Part shown: in pieces, positions 33,314 through 39,784 of the stretch | How positions within the stretch are numbered: the stretch's first letter is position 1 | How the letters are laid out: the number at the start of each line of letters is the position of its first letter | Source of the DNA: Desulfosporosinus sp. OT | Lineage (GTDB): Bacteria; Bacillota; Desulfitobacteriia; Desulfitobacteriales; Desulfitobacteriaceae | Length of the DNA stretch: 39,784 nucleotides | Assembly: GCF_000224515.1 (NCBI RefSeq) | Contig: NZ_AGAF01000095.1 | Location: 1-39,784, forward strand | Direction: 5' to 3' | Translations under genes and position numbers: made by a program | Notes under the pieces: generated by a model | Database searches by the model: none | What the model was told of the DNA's origin: nothing | Seen by the model: only the letters and a program-made list of their open reading frames with translations

Positions 33314-34512
33314 ACATTATCAACTCTTTCGGAGTTCAACACCAAAAATTCTGATTGAGAAATAATATTCCCACCCACCATAGTTTTCCGAATGATGGGA
33401 TAATCCTGATGCATTACCACAAAGATTAAATCCGCACATTTTCCAACTTCTATTGTTCCGACTTCATTGTCAATCCCCAGAGCCTTAGCGGGATTTAACG
33501 TGACCATCTTAACAGCTTCCGTTAGCTTAATTCCTTCCTTTGTAAGTTTAAAAATTGCAGGAAGCATCGCACTGGGCAGATAGTCAGAACACATGATATC
33601 TGCAGCATTATTAAGAATGGCATCAATCGCCCTCATATTGTTACTATGGGACTTCCCGCGTATTATATTGGGGGCGCCCACACAAACATAAATATCTCGG
33701 GATTTTGCGTAAAGGGCCGTCTCTATGTTAATAGGGAATTCGCTTAATACCCCTTCACATTCAAGTAGCGTCTCAATTTTCTCTCTTGTGTCATCATCAT
33801 GGGACGCCAATCTAATTCCTATTGTTTTCGCAAGTTTAGCTAAACTCCTAAGTTTAAACCAATCAATCATAGCCTGTTGCTCGATGGTTTTATCCATAAA
33901 TTCTTCGACTTCCTGCGCCTTTTTTCCATAGGATTGCATCGTAAAGCTTTTAAGGGCTTCTGCATCTTTGAACTGTCCCTGACCAGGAGTATGATCCATA
34001 TAAGACATGAAATCTATGCTCTTATCTCTGATAAGGCTTTCTAAGATATTAATCCCAGCCAGGAAGGTCAACTCGTATCTCAGGTGAATCTTATGATTAA
34101 TCATAGAACGAGTCCTTTTAAGCCGATTAATACTATTGATGACTCCTACAACCATGTCTTTATTGCGAACTCCCCATTCATCACTTAGGCTAAGAGAATG
34201 GTACATCGTTGTAATACCGCATACAGCAAGTTTTTTTTCCAACTCATAGAAAGCCATATCTATAGGAAATAAGGTATTAGGCCTTGGTTGGATCTCCTTT
34301 TCGATAGCGTCACTATGTAGATCGATCATTCCCGGCATAACATAACAACCTTCGGCATCAATCACCGTGAGATCAGGATTGCCTTTAACTTTAGGAAAAA
34401 TGCTTTCTGTTACCTCTGAAATTCTATGTCCATCAATCATAATATGACCCTTAACAATTTTTTCGGGCAAAATGATCTGGGCGTTGTGAATGCATACCTT
34501 TTTTGTTTTCAT
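33307..34512 (-). CDS. phnM: PhnM, alpha-D-ribose 1-methylphosphonate 5-triphosphate diphosphatase
   Basis: 401 residues. The metal site motif MPGMIDLHSDAIEKEIQPRP lies near 56-75, LASHDDDT near 236, APNIIRGKSHSNN near 280 and CSDYLPSAML near 310. It ends with the usual IEVGKCADLIFV amidohydrolase tail. It removes pyrophosphate to leave the 5-phosphate substrate for the C-P lyase. AAGGAG lies nine bases before the ATG. Downstream of phnE2 (66-base gap) and overlapping the 2H gene, it is an integral operon member and the more canonical of the two PhnM copies. Confidence 0.92.
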   Translation of the reverse strand: MKTKKVCIHNAQIILPEKIVKGHIMIDGHRISEVTESIFPKVKGNPDLTVIDAEGCYVMPGMIDLHSDAIEKEIQPRPNTLFPIDMAFYELEKKLAVCGITTMYHSLSLSDEWGVRNKDMVVGVINSINRLKRTRSMINHKIHLRYELTFLAGINILESLIRDKSIDFMSYMDHTPGQGQFKDAEALKSFTMQSYGKKAQEVEEFMDKTIEQQAMIDWFKLRSLAKLAKTIGIRLASHDDDTREKIETLLECEGVLSEFPINIETALYAKSRDIYVCVGAPNIIRGKSHSNNMRAIDAILNNAADIMCSDYLPSAMLPAIFKLTKEGIKLTEAVKMVTLNPAKALGIDNEVGTIEVGKCADLIFVVMHQDYPIIRKTMVGGNIISQSEFLVLNSERVDNVC

Positions 34513-34578
34513 TTGTGATTACTCCTTACTTTTTGATTGATCAAACCCCTTATCATCTCATCTATTCAATAACGAAGA

Positions 34579-35448
34579 TTACGTACTTTTTTGAAGTTTC
34601 TGCTTGATATTCATCGAAGCCACTTCAAGAACAATCGCAATGGCTATAATAAGATATGTGATAACGCCCACTTCTCGTAGATCGAAATAAAAATTCCCAG
34701 CCATAAACAGATCAAATCCGATACCGCCTGCACCGGCTGCAGCACCCATAGCCACGGCGTTAGCAAAATTGATTTCAAACCTCAAAAAAGTCCAGGAAAG
34801 CAAATAGGAAACCGAGGAAGGTATAACCGCCTGAAAAATTATCTGCCACCAGTTGGCGCCGCTAGCCATTAAGGCTTCAATGACACTTCTATCTAGGTCT
34901 TCAAAAGACTCAGAAAAGGCCTTAGTTAAATAGCTGATTGAATGAAAACTCAAACCGATAATTGCGGCAGCACTGCCAAGTCCAGCGGCCACAGCAAAAA
35001 TCAAAACCCATAAAATCGTTGGCACAGCTCGAATAAAAGCGACAAAGCCCTTAATGAAATTGGTAACGTGTTTCGGAGCCAAATTTTGAGCAGCCAGCAG
35101 TCCCAAAAACAAAGCAATAATACCACCTATCAACGTTGCCAAAAAGGCCAACCCTAAAGTCACCACAACATTTACGAAAGCTTCTCCTAAAGTAAAACGA
35201 TGGGCATGAGGGTGGAGAAAAATCGTCTTAAAGTTATCGAATGTATCAGCAAAGCCCTGAAGAACGTTAATACCTTGATAATCAAGAGAAAAGAAAAAAT
35301 AGATCGTTAAAGCTAATAATGTCAACAATATAGCCCGCATAGCGAATGACGCTTTATTTAGGGGAGGGTTGATCGATTTCACGCTAATATTATCCTTTAC
35401 GGAATCACCTAATTGAGCCCACCCTTTGATTGATTCTTCAAATAGCAT
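34579..35448 (-). CDS. phnE: Phosphonate ABC transporter permease PhnE (second of pair)
   Basis: A membrane permease of about 289 residues with about six helices and the EAA loop SVIEALMASGANWWQIIFQA near 190-210. A 30-residue cytoplasmic N-terminus precedes TM1 (LLTLLALTIYFFFS). It forms the channel with PhnE1 for uptake driven by PhnC. ATG 35448 is preferred over the adjacent GTG because AAGGGTG then has normal spacing; the start overlaps the phnE1 stop by one base (TGATG). Intact compared with the shortened copy at 31639. Confidence 0.9.
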   Translation of the reverse strand: MLFEESIKGWAQLGDSVKDNISVKSINPPLNKASFAMRAILLTLLALTIYFFFSLDYQGINVLQGFADTFDNFKTIFLHPHAHRFTLGEAFVNVVVTLGLAFLATLIGGIIALFLGLLAAQNLAPKHVTNFIKGFVAFIRAVPTILWVLIFAVAAGLGSAAAIIGLSFHSISYLTKAFSESFEDLDRSVIEALMASGANWWQIIFQAVIPSSVSYLLSWTFLRFEINFANAVAMGAAAGAGGIGFDLFMAGNFYFDLREVGVITYLIIAIAIVLEVASMNIKQKLQKST

Positions 35449-36233
35449 CACAAAATCACCCTTCTGATATTATTTGATACAAATTCAATGAGCATAACTG
35501 TGATTACGATAAAAATCACAACTAGGCTAGCTGCATGATAATCAAACCTTTTGTAATACAAATCAAAGGAGAACCCGATACCCGTTCCGGTAAGCACTCC
35601 AACCAGGGTAGCGTCACGGATATTCGTTTCAATCATATACAATAACCAACTGATCATCTGGGGCATGCTGGCTGGTAATACTGCCTGAAAAATGATGTGG
35701 AAATAACCAGCCCCCGTCGCTTGCAAGGCCTCAATTGAGTTATTGCCCACTTCATCGATCGTTTCCATAAAGGCACGTGTCAGAAATCCAAGAGAAGCAA
35801 AAAACAGGGCAAAGTAACCGGTCAATGGGCTTTGGCTGAAGGCTAACATCAAAACCATGGCCCAAGCCACAAGTGGTATGTTACGAAAGAGAGAGGCAAT
35901 ACCCCGACTGATAACACTAAAGATCCTGTTTATCCTTGTCGTTCTGGACCCAGCCAAGGACAAGAATAGGGCAAAAACCGCAGCTACGGTCGTTGCAGCG
36001 ATGGACATCAAGACTGTTTCCTGCAACTTGGGCAAAATCTGGGGTAGTATCCTCAATGACTCTGCATCCGGATAAAAATTGCTCCCGCCCCATATTAATG
36101 CCTTGCTGATGCTGCTAAAACCTTTCATTACATCATACTTAGTGATGATAATCGAGCCGATAGTAAGAACGATTAGTAACGCAAAAAATCCCAGGTTGTC
36201 ATTCCGACGCTTGGTGAAAATATCATCCCGCAT
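35448..36233 (-). CDS. phnE: Phosphonate ABC transporter permease PhnE (first of pair)
   Basis: A 261-residue integral membrane protein with the EAA loop NSIEALQATGAGYFHIIFQA near 167-187 and hydrophobic segments from 14 onwards. The pair with phnE2 is usual in Firmicute phnCDEE operons. It overlaps the end of phnC by 11 bases, which supports translational coupling. Its 3' end (AGAAGGGTGATTTTGTGA) reappears in diverged form just before the shortened phnE copy at 32.48 kb. Confidence 0.9.
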   Translation of the reverse strand: MRDDIFTKRRNDNLGFFALLIVLTIGSIIITKYDVMKGFSSISKALIWGGSNFYPDAESLRILPQILPKLQETVLMSIAATTVAAVFALFLSLAGSRTTRINRIFSVISRGIASLFRNIPLVAWAMVLMLAFSQSPLTGYFALFFASLGFLTRAFMETIDEVGNNSIEALQATGAGYFHIIFQAVLPASMPQMISWLLYMIETNIRDATLVGVLTGTGIGFSFDLYYKRFDYHAASLVVIFIVITVMLIEFVSNNIRRVIL

Positions 36234-37008
36234 GTCTTTGTCCCAAATCGAAAATCAAATCTTCGGACTCCGATCCATAAATAGTCTGAATCTGTCCAGC
36301 TGTTAATTCCAAGGGAGATCCGTCAAAAACAACTTTCCCCTTATTAACACCGATAATTCTGTCCGAATACTTCAAAGCTATCTCAACCTGGTGCAAATTT
36401 ACTATAACGGTTATTCCCATTTCTGTGGAAATGTCTCTTAGATGATCCATGATAATTTTCGATGCATTAGGATCCAATGAGGCAATCGGCTCGTCACATA
36501 AAATTATTTTAGGGTTTTGAATCAATGCCCTCGCTATGCCTACCCGCTGTTTTTGGCCGCCACTTAACTGATCACACCGCTTATAAACTTGCTCCTCAAG
36601 GCCCAAAATCCTGATAATTCGCAAAGCCTGCTTTTTTTCCTCTTGGCTGTATCTGCCTAAGACTCCTGCCAGCGTTGATTTATAGCCGAGCCTACCGTGG
36701 AGCACATTTTCGATAACCGTCAGACGATCAACCAGATTATAATGCTGAAAGATCATCCCAATCTTTGTCCTTAGCGTTCTCAACTTTTTCTTGGTCAAAC
36801 TTGAGGAGATTACACCGTCAACGGAAATCTCCCCGCTATTCGCTTCAACCATCCGGTTAATACAGCGCAGAAGGGTCGACTTTCCCGCTCCAGAAGGACC
36901 GATGATGGAAACAAACTCTCCTACATCGACTGAGAAACTAACGTTGTCTAAGGCTGGTATTACTTGATTATAATATTTTGTGATATTTTTCAACTCTAAT
37001 AATGCCAT
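36223..37008 (-). CDS. phnC: Phosphonate ABC transporter ATP-binding protein PhnC
   Basis: 261 residues. Walker A GPSGAGKST near 38-46, signature LSGGQKQRVGIARAL near 148-162, Walker B IILCDEP, D-loop SLDP and switch His in NLHQVEIAL are all intact. It energises import through PhnE1/PhnE2 with PhnD as binding protein. AAGGAAG precedes the ATG. A long hairpin separates it from phnD. Confidence 0.94.
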   Translation of the reverse strand: MALLELKNITKYYNQVIPALDNVSFSVDVGEFVSIIGPSGAGKSTLLRCINRMVEANSGEISVDGVISSSLTKKKLRTLRTKIGMIFQHYNLVDRLTVIENVLHGRLGYKSTLAGVLGRYSQEEKKQALRIIRILGLEEQVYKRCDQLSGGQKQRVGIARALIQNPKIILCDEPIASLDPNASKIIMDHLRDISTEMGITVIVNLHQVEIALKYSDRIIGVNKGKVVFDGSPLELTAGQIQTIYGSESEDLIFDLGQRHAG

Positions 37009-37034
37009 AATCTACTTCCTTTCTCTGATTAAAC

Positions 37035-37104
37035 TGAAGGAGAGGTGTTGAAATAACCTTGCCCATTATTTCTCATGGTTGTGGTTGATTTCAACACCCC
37101 TTCA
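37035..37104 (-). other. Intercistronic hairpin between phnD and phnC
   Basis: TGAAGG-AGA-GGTGTTGAAAT (37035-37054) pairs with ATTTCAACACCCCTTCA (37088-37104), with a 3-base bulge. Such stems after a binding-protein gene often protect its mRNA or attenuate read-through, giving more PhnD than PhnC/E. Confidence 0.6.
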
Positions 37105-37161
37105 TTTAACTAATACTATCCACTATTTTCTTCTCCATCTAACCAACTTTACCTAAATATG

Positions 37162-38217
37162 TTATTTGCTCAGATCGCGGATGGGTTGATACCAAGCATC
37201 ATCTGTGATCAAAAAATGCTGTGGTGCGTTGAAAAAGCCTTTAGCTTTAGAATCCTTAGGTATGAAAATCTTTTCGTTCTTGGCTACCTCATCGGAGGTA
37301 AGCGCTTTAATCATCGCATCCATGGTCTTCTTACTTAACGCGCCAGAATTTACTGCGATGGGACCGTTCATAACCGGGATGGATTTGATGATTACATATT
37401 GCGCGCCTGCCAATTTGCTGAATGGATCAGCAGCGTCCTTTTTAACAGTGTATACTGCTCCCGGTCTGTTAAGTTCTCCTGAAGTAAGATCTACATAACT
37501 TACCACGTCAACATCATCGACCGCTGAGATATCAGATTTATCCGTCAACACATTCACTAAAGATAATTGGTGAGAACCTCCGAAAAGCACTTGGCTGAAA
37601 AACTTCCCGTTGCCACCTTGCAGCAGGTCTTCTGCCTTCAGATTCTTCCATTTGTCTTGCTTGGAGAATTCGGAGACGATAGCTGAAGATGGCACTTTAA
37701 ATCCGGATGTCGAACTTGTAGAAACAAAAGAGAACTTTTTCCCGGCTATGTTAGCAATGGAGTAATCTGAACCAGATTTGTATTGATCTTCATTGCCTTT
37801 TTTAACCAGCATCCGGCTATAATACAAGGCATCTTCCAAGGTACCGGATGCTCCGCTGTTGACCACGAGGGGAACAACCTTAGGATTCTTTTTGTGAGAC
37901 TCAACATAAGATTCTCCGCCTAAGAAGGCTAGTTGGGCATTACCACTGGCTATGGCTTCAACAGTAATTCCGTAATCCGTGGTTAACTTGTCTTCTACTT
38001 TTAAACCAGTGGCCTTTTCAATAACCTTGTCGATCTCGGCCCGAGTTTCTTTAAAATCCTCTGCTGCATTATTTGGTAACCAGGCAATAGTAATGGTAGC
38101 AGGGTCTTTAACGTCTGAATCTGATCCTGAAGACGAAGATGAAGTTGTGGATCCGCAACCTGCTAAAAGAGATGACACAAGAATAATGACCAGTGCAAGT
38201 AATGGGGCTTTCTTCAC
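37162..38217 (-). CDS. phnD: Phosphonate ABC transporter substrate-binding lipoprotein PhnD
   Basis: About 351 residues. A lipoprotein signal (MKKAPLLALVIILVSS, lipobox LLAGC) is followed by a Ser-rich linker (TTSSSSSGSDSD). The PhnD-like domain starts TITIAWLPNNAAEDF and contains TDYGITVEAIASGNAQLAFL. It captures phosphonates at the outer membrane face of the Gram-positive cell. GTG 38217 after GAGAGGAG gives a classic short n-region. ATG 38253 and ATG 38268 are in-frame alternatives, the former with its own GGGAGGG. It is the first gene after the Pho-box-like promoter. Confidence 0.92.
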   Translation of the reverse strand: MKKAPLLALVIILVSSLLAGCGSTTSSSSSGSDSDVKDPATITIAWLPNNAAEDFKETRAEIDKVIEKATGLKVEDKLTTDYGITVEAIASGNAQLAFLGGESYVESHKKNPKVVPLVVNSGASGTLEDALYYSRMLVKKGNEDQYKSGSDYSIANIAGKKFSFVSTSSTSGFKVPSSAIVSEFSKQDKWKNLKAEDLLQGGNGKFFSQVLFGGSHQLSLVNVLTDKSDISAVDDVDVVSYVDLTSGELNRPGAVYTVKKDAADPFSKLAGAQYVIIKSIPVMNGPIAVNSGALSKKTMDAMIKALTSDEVAKNEKIFIPKDSKAKGFFNAPQHFLITDDAWYQPIRDLSK

Positions 38218-38311
38218 GTTTATTCTCCTCTCAAGTTTGAAATATTTACCCATATTTACCCTCCCCATTGAAACCTAGTTCCACTAAGAACAATGTGGAT
38301 AACCTACAATT

Positions 38312-38365
38312 ATTTTACCTGAAATTTATTAAGTCCCCATTAACCTATTGTAAGATTTAGGTTAA
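38312..38365 (-). promoter_or_regulatory. Pho-box-like array and -10 element ahead of phnD
   Basis: Reading the minus strand from 38365: TTAACC, then 6 bases, TTACAA, 4 bases, TTAATG, 5 bases, TTAATA (ending 38327). These four TTAAYA-like hexamers sit at 10-12-base spacing, as in PhoP boxes of Bacillus. TAAAAT (38317-38312) ten bases on would serve as the -10, with no good -35, as expected for an activated promoter. Confidence 0.55.
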
Positions 38366-38367
38366 AT

Positions 38368-39069
38368 TTAATTATCTTCCAATTTTCCATCACGCATGAT
38401 ATATTCCCGGCTGCAGAGGTTTTCCATAAATTCGAGATCATGAAAGATTCCCATCATCGTCGTTCCGTCTCTTTTCAATTGCTCTATAAGTTCTCTCACT
38501 TTCAATTTGGAGGTCTGGTCTAAACTTGCTGTCGGTTCATCTAGCAGCAATAGCCTTGGGCGCTTGACCATAGCTCTGGCAATATTCAGACGCAGCTTTT
38601 CACCTCCGGAAAAGGTGCCTGGGTAACAGTCCCATAATTCTCTGTCTAATTCAAAATGCTCCAGCATACTATTTGCTTCTCGTTCCGCGTAATCTTCCCC
38701 ATACCCCATCTCTAAAACCGCATGTTTCACCAGTTCCTGGGCAGTTGTCCTGGGCATGGTACTTAAAAACTGAGACACGTAGCCAATCTCATGTTTCCTA
38801 AGATAAATCATCTGTCGTTCCGATAGTTCCGCTAAGTTTACCAAGCCAAACTTTTTGGAGTTATACCATATCCTACCTTTCTGTGGTGCATAAGTTCGAT
38901 AAATACACTTAAACACAGTTGATTTTCCACTACCACTTTTCCCTGTGATCCCGACAAATTCGCCTTCTTTCAAATCGATACAAATATCGTGCAATGCTTG
39001 AATGTGCTTATCTAAATTATGGATGAAAAAAGATTTTGATAAATGCTCTATCGCCAGTATCTCTTTCAT
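38368..39069 (-). CDS. phnL: C-P lyase complex ABC-family protein PhnL
   Basis: 233 residues. Walker A GKSGSGKST near 41-49, then KCIYRTYAPQKGRIWY, typical of PhnL; signature FSGGEKLRLNIARAM, Walker B LLLLDEP and SLD are intact. The Q-loop segment is EIGYVSQFLSTMPR. PhnL acts with the C-P lyase complex in the cytoplasm rather than as a transporter ATPase. It directly abuts the hexapeptide transferase gene (no spacer). phnGHIJK are expected farther upstream, off the right edge. Confidence 0.9.
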   Translation of the reverse strand: MKEILAIEHLSKSFFIHNLDKHIQALHDICIDLKEGEFVGITGKSGSGKSTVFKCIYRTYAPQKGRIWYNSKKFGLVNLAELSERQMIYLRKHEIGYVSQFLSTMPRTTAQELVKHAVLEMGYGEDYAEREANSMLEHFELDRELWDCYPGTFSGGEKLRLNIARAMVKRPRLLLLDEPTASLDQTSKLKVRELIEQLKRDGTTMMGIFHDLEFMENLCSREYIMRDGKLEDN

Positions 39070-39693
39070 TTATTCACCTGCTTTATAATACTTGTCTGTG
39101 AACTCGTTAATAGAAAGGTAAAAGTCATTAAGCCTTTCTTTAATGAGTTCATAAGACCAGTTCCACCACTTAATCACCTCTAGTTTTCTGACGATATCTT
39201 CAGCAAATCGTTGCTTAATTGGTTTCGATGGCACTCCGACTACAATGGTGTAGGGATCCACATCTTTCGTCACAATCGCTCCGCTTCCCACTACCGCTCC
39301 ATTGCCGATCTTTACACCAGGCATGATAATTGCGCCATGTCCTATCCAGGTATCATGACCTATATTAACTTTTTGCTCCGTCCGCCTTTGGAAGAAGAAT
39401 TCATCGTCCGAGTCAGCAAAGCCATACTTCAGGCGACGGTAAGTAAAATGGTGCAAGGTTGGCCTGTCCATCGGGTGATCAGTAGGCCCAATTCTTACCA
39501 TAGCTGCGATGTTGGAAAACTTGCCTATTTCAGCATTTTGCAATATACAAAACTGTCCTGTATAGGAAAAATCATCAAGTTTTACATTTTCGAAGACATT
39601 ATTAATTCCTATCTCTGTATACTGACCCAACTCAACCTTGTGCAATTGGCAATTCTCATGGATACACGGTTCTTTGCCGAGCCCTTTAACCAT
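39070..39693 (-). CDS. Phosphonate-locus hexapeptide-repeat acyltransferase
   Basis: A left-handed beta-helix protein of about 207 residues with hexapeptide repeats ([LIV]-G-x4) around CILQNAEIGKFSNIAAMVRI and HDTWIGHGAIIMPGVKIGNG, then AVVGSGAIVTKDV, and the catalytic-type His in GPTDHPMDRPTLHHF. It fits the phosphonate-metabolism xenobiotic-acyltransferase-like family often found next to phnL/phnM; its exact acceptor is unknown. ATG 39693 (GAGG five bases upstream) is preferred over TTG 39708. The last 76 bases of the window show no further gene. Confidence 0.83.
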   Translation of the reverse strand: MVKGLGKEPCIHENCQLHKVELGQYTEIGINNVFENVKLDDFSYTGQFCILQNAEIGKFSNIAAMVRIGPTDHPMDRPTLHHFTYRRLKYGFADSDDEFFFQRRTEQKVNIGHDTWIGHGAIIMPGVKIGNGAVVGSGAIVTKDVDPYTIVVGVPSKPIKQRFAEDIVRKLEVIKWWNWSYELIKERLNDFYLSINEFTDKYYKAGE

Positions 39694-39784
39694 CTTTTCC
39701 TCATCCAACCTTTCATACCCTTAACAGCGCATATGAAGCTTACAGCGTATTCGAAAACTTAATACAGAACTTACTTATATTTAA

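Noticed and set aside
39211-39762. 183-codon plus-strand frame at the right end
   Set aside because: It is antisense to the hexapeptide acyltransferase gene, whose repeats are clear, and has no recognisable domain.

Overview
The window looks like chromosomal DNA of a low-GC, spore-forming, Gram-positive anaerobe, most likely a Clostridia/Peptococcaceae member of the Desulfosporosinus/Desulfitobacterium type. This is inferred from AGGAGG-type ribosome binding sites, frequent TTG and GTG starts, a YtaF sporulation-type membrane protein, Firmicute consensus promoters, a soluble CZB chemoreceptor and a PhoP-box-like array. No 16S gene or other decisive marker is present.

Layout. (1) 1-6.5 kb is housekeeping: a CCA-adding enzyme-family gene cut by the left edge, a DagK/YegS-type lipid kinase, an M29 aminopeptidase, an RluA-type pseudouridine synthase, YwbE, MscL and methionine aminopeptidase. 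(2) 6.7-8.0 kb is a single gene for an HTH/DUF2087/GIY-YIG-like protein. Its consensus promoter lies inside a 25-bp-arm inverted repeat. (3) 8.2-26.3 kb is an accessory, metal-related island with three large P-type ATPases, three small DUF5132-like membrane proteins that all start Met-Phe-Lys, a glycine-zipper protein and a soluble zinc-binding-domain chemoreceptor. It also holds a divergent pair of paralogous helical proteins of unknown function, one behind a near-consensus promoter overlapped by a strong Fur-box array. One ATPase has lost essentially all catalytic motifs; another carries a decayed ATPase half fused in front of an intact one. PHP-phosphatase and excisionase-like genes lie inside the island. 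(4) 26.4-28.1 kb carries ytaF and an FMN-riboswitch-controlled ribB. (5) 28.15-39.7 kb is a minus-strand phosphonate (C-P lyase) locus. In transcription order it reads: hexapeptide acyltransferase, phnL, a Pho-box-like promoter, phnD, phnC, phnE1, phnE2, phnM1, 2H phosphoesterase, a second phnE2-like gene, GNAT, a PhnPP-like PHP enzyme, phnM2 and an inositol-monophosphatase-family gene. The C-P lyase core genes (phnGHIJK) are not seen and would have to lie beyond the right edge or elsewhere.

How it works together. In the phosphonate locus, PhnCDE imports phosphonates and PhnM trims the ribosyl triphosphate. Because no classical PhnP or PhnN is seen, the PHP enzyme, 2H phosphoesterase and IMPase-like protein are candidates for disposing of the cyclic phosphate product. 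In the metal island, the shared N-terminal GRxRxxVxxL motif in all three ATPases, the DUF5132 partners and the Fur-type operator suggest one metal-homeostasis system, possibly membrane-associated metal storage resembling ferrosomes. That link is inference.

At least four diverged copies of a non-coding element of about 150 bp (ending CTAGC-C-AAGTTTTCTTT) are scattered through the left half. A 15-bp tandem repeat (seven copies) lies between the phosphonate locus and the FMN riboswitch. No tRNA, rRNA, CRISPR array or complete insertion sequence was recognised.
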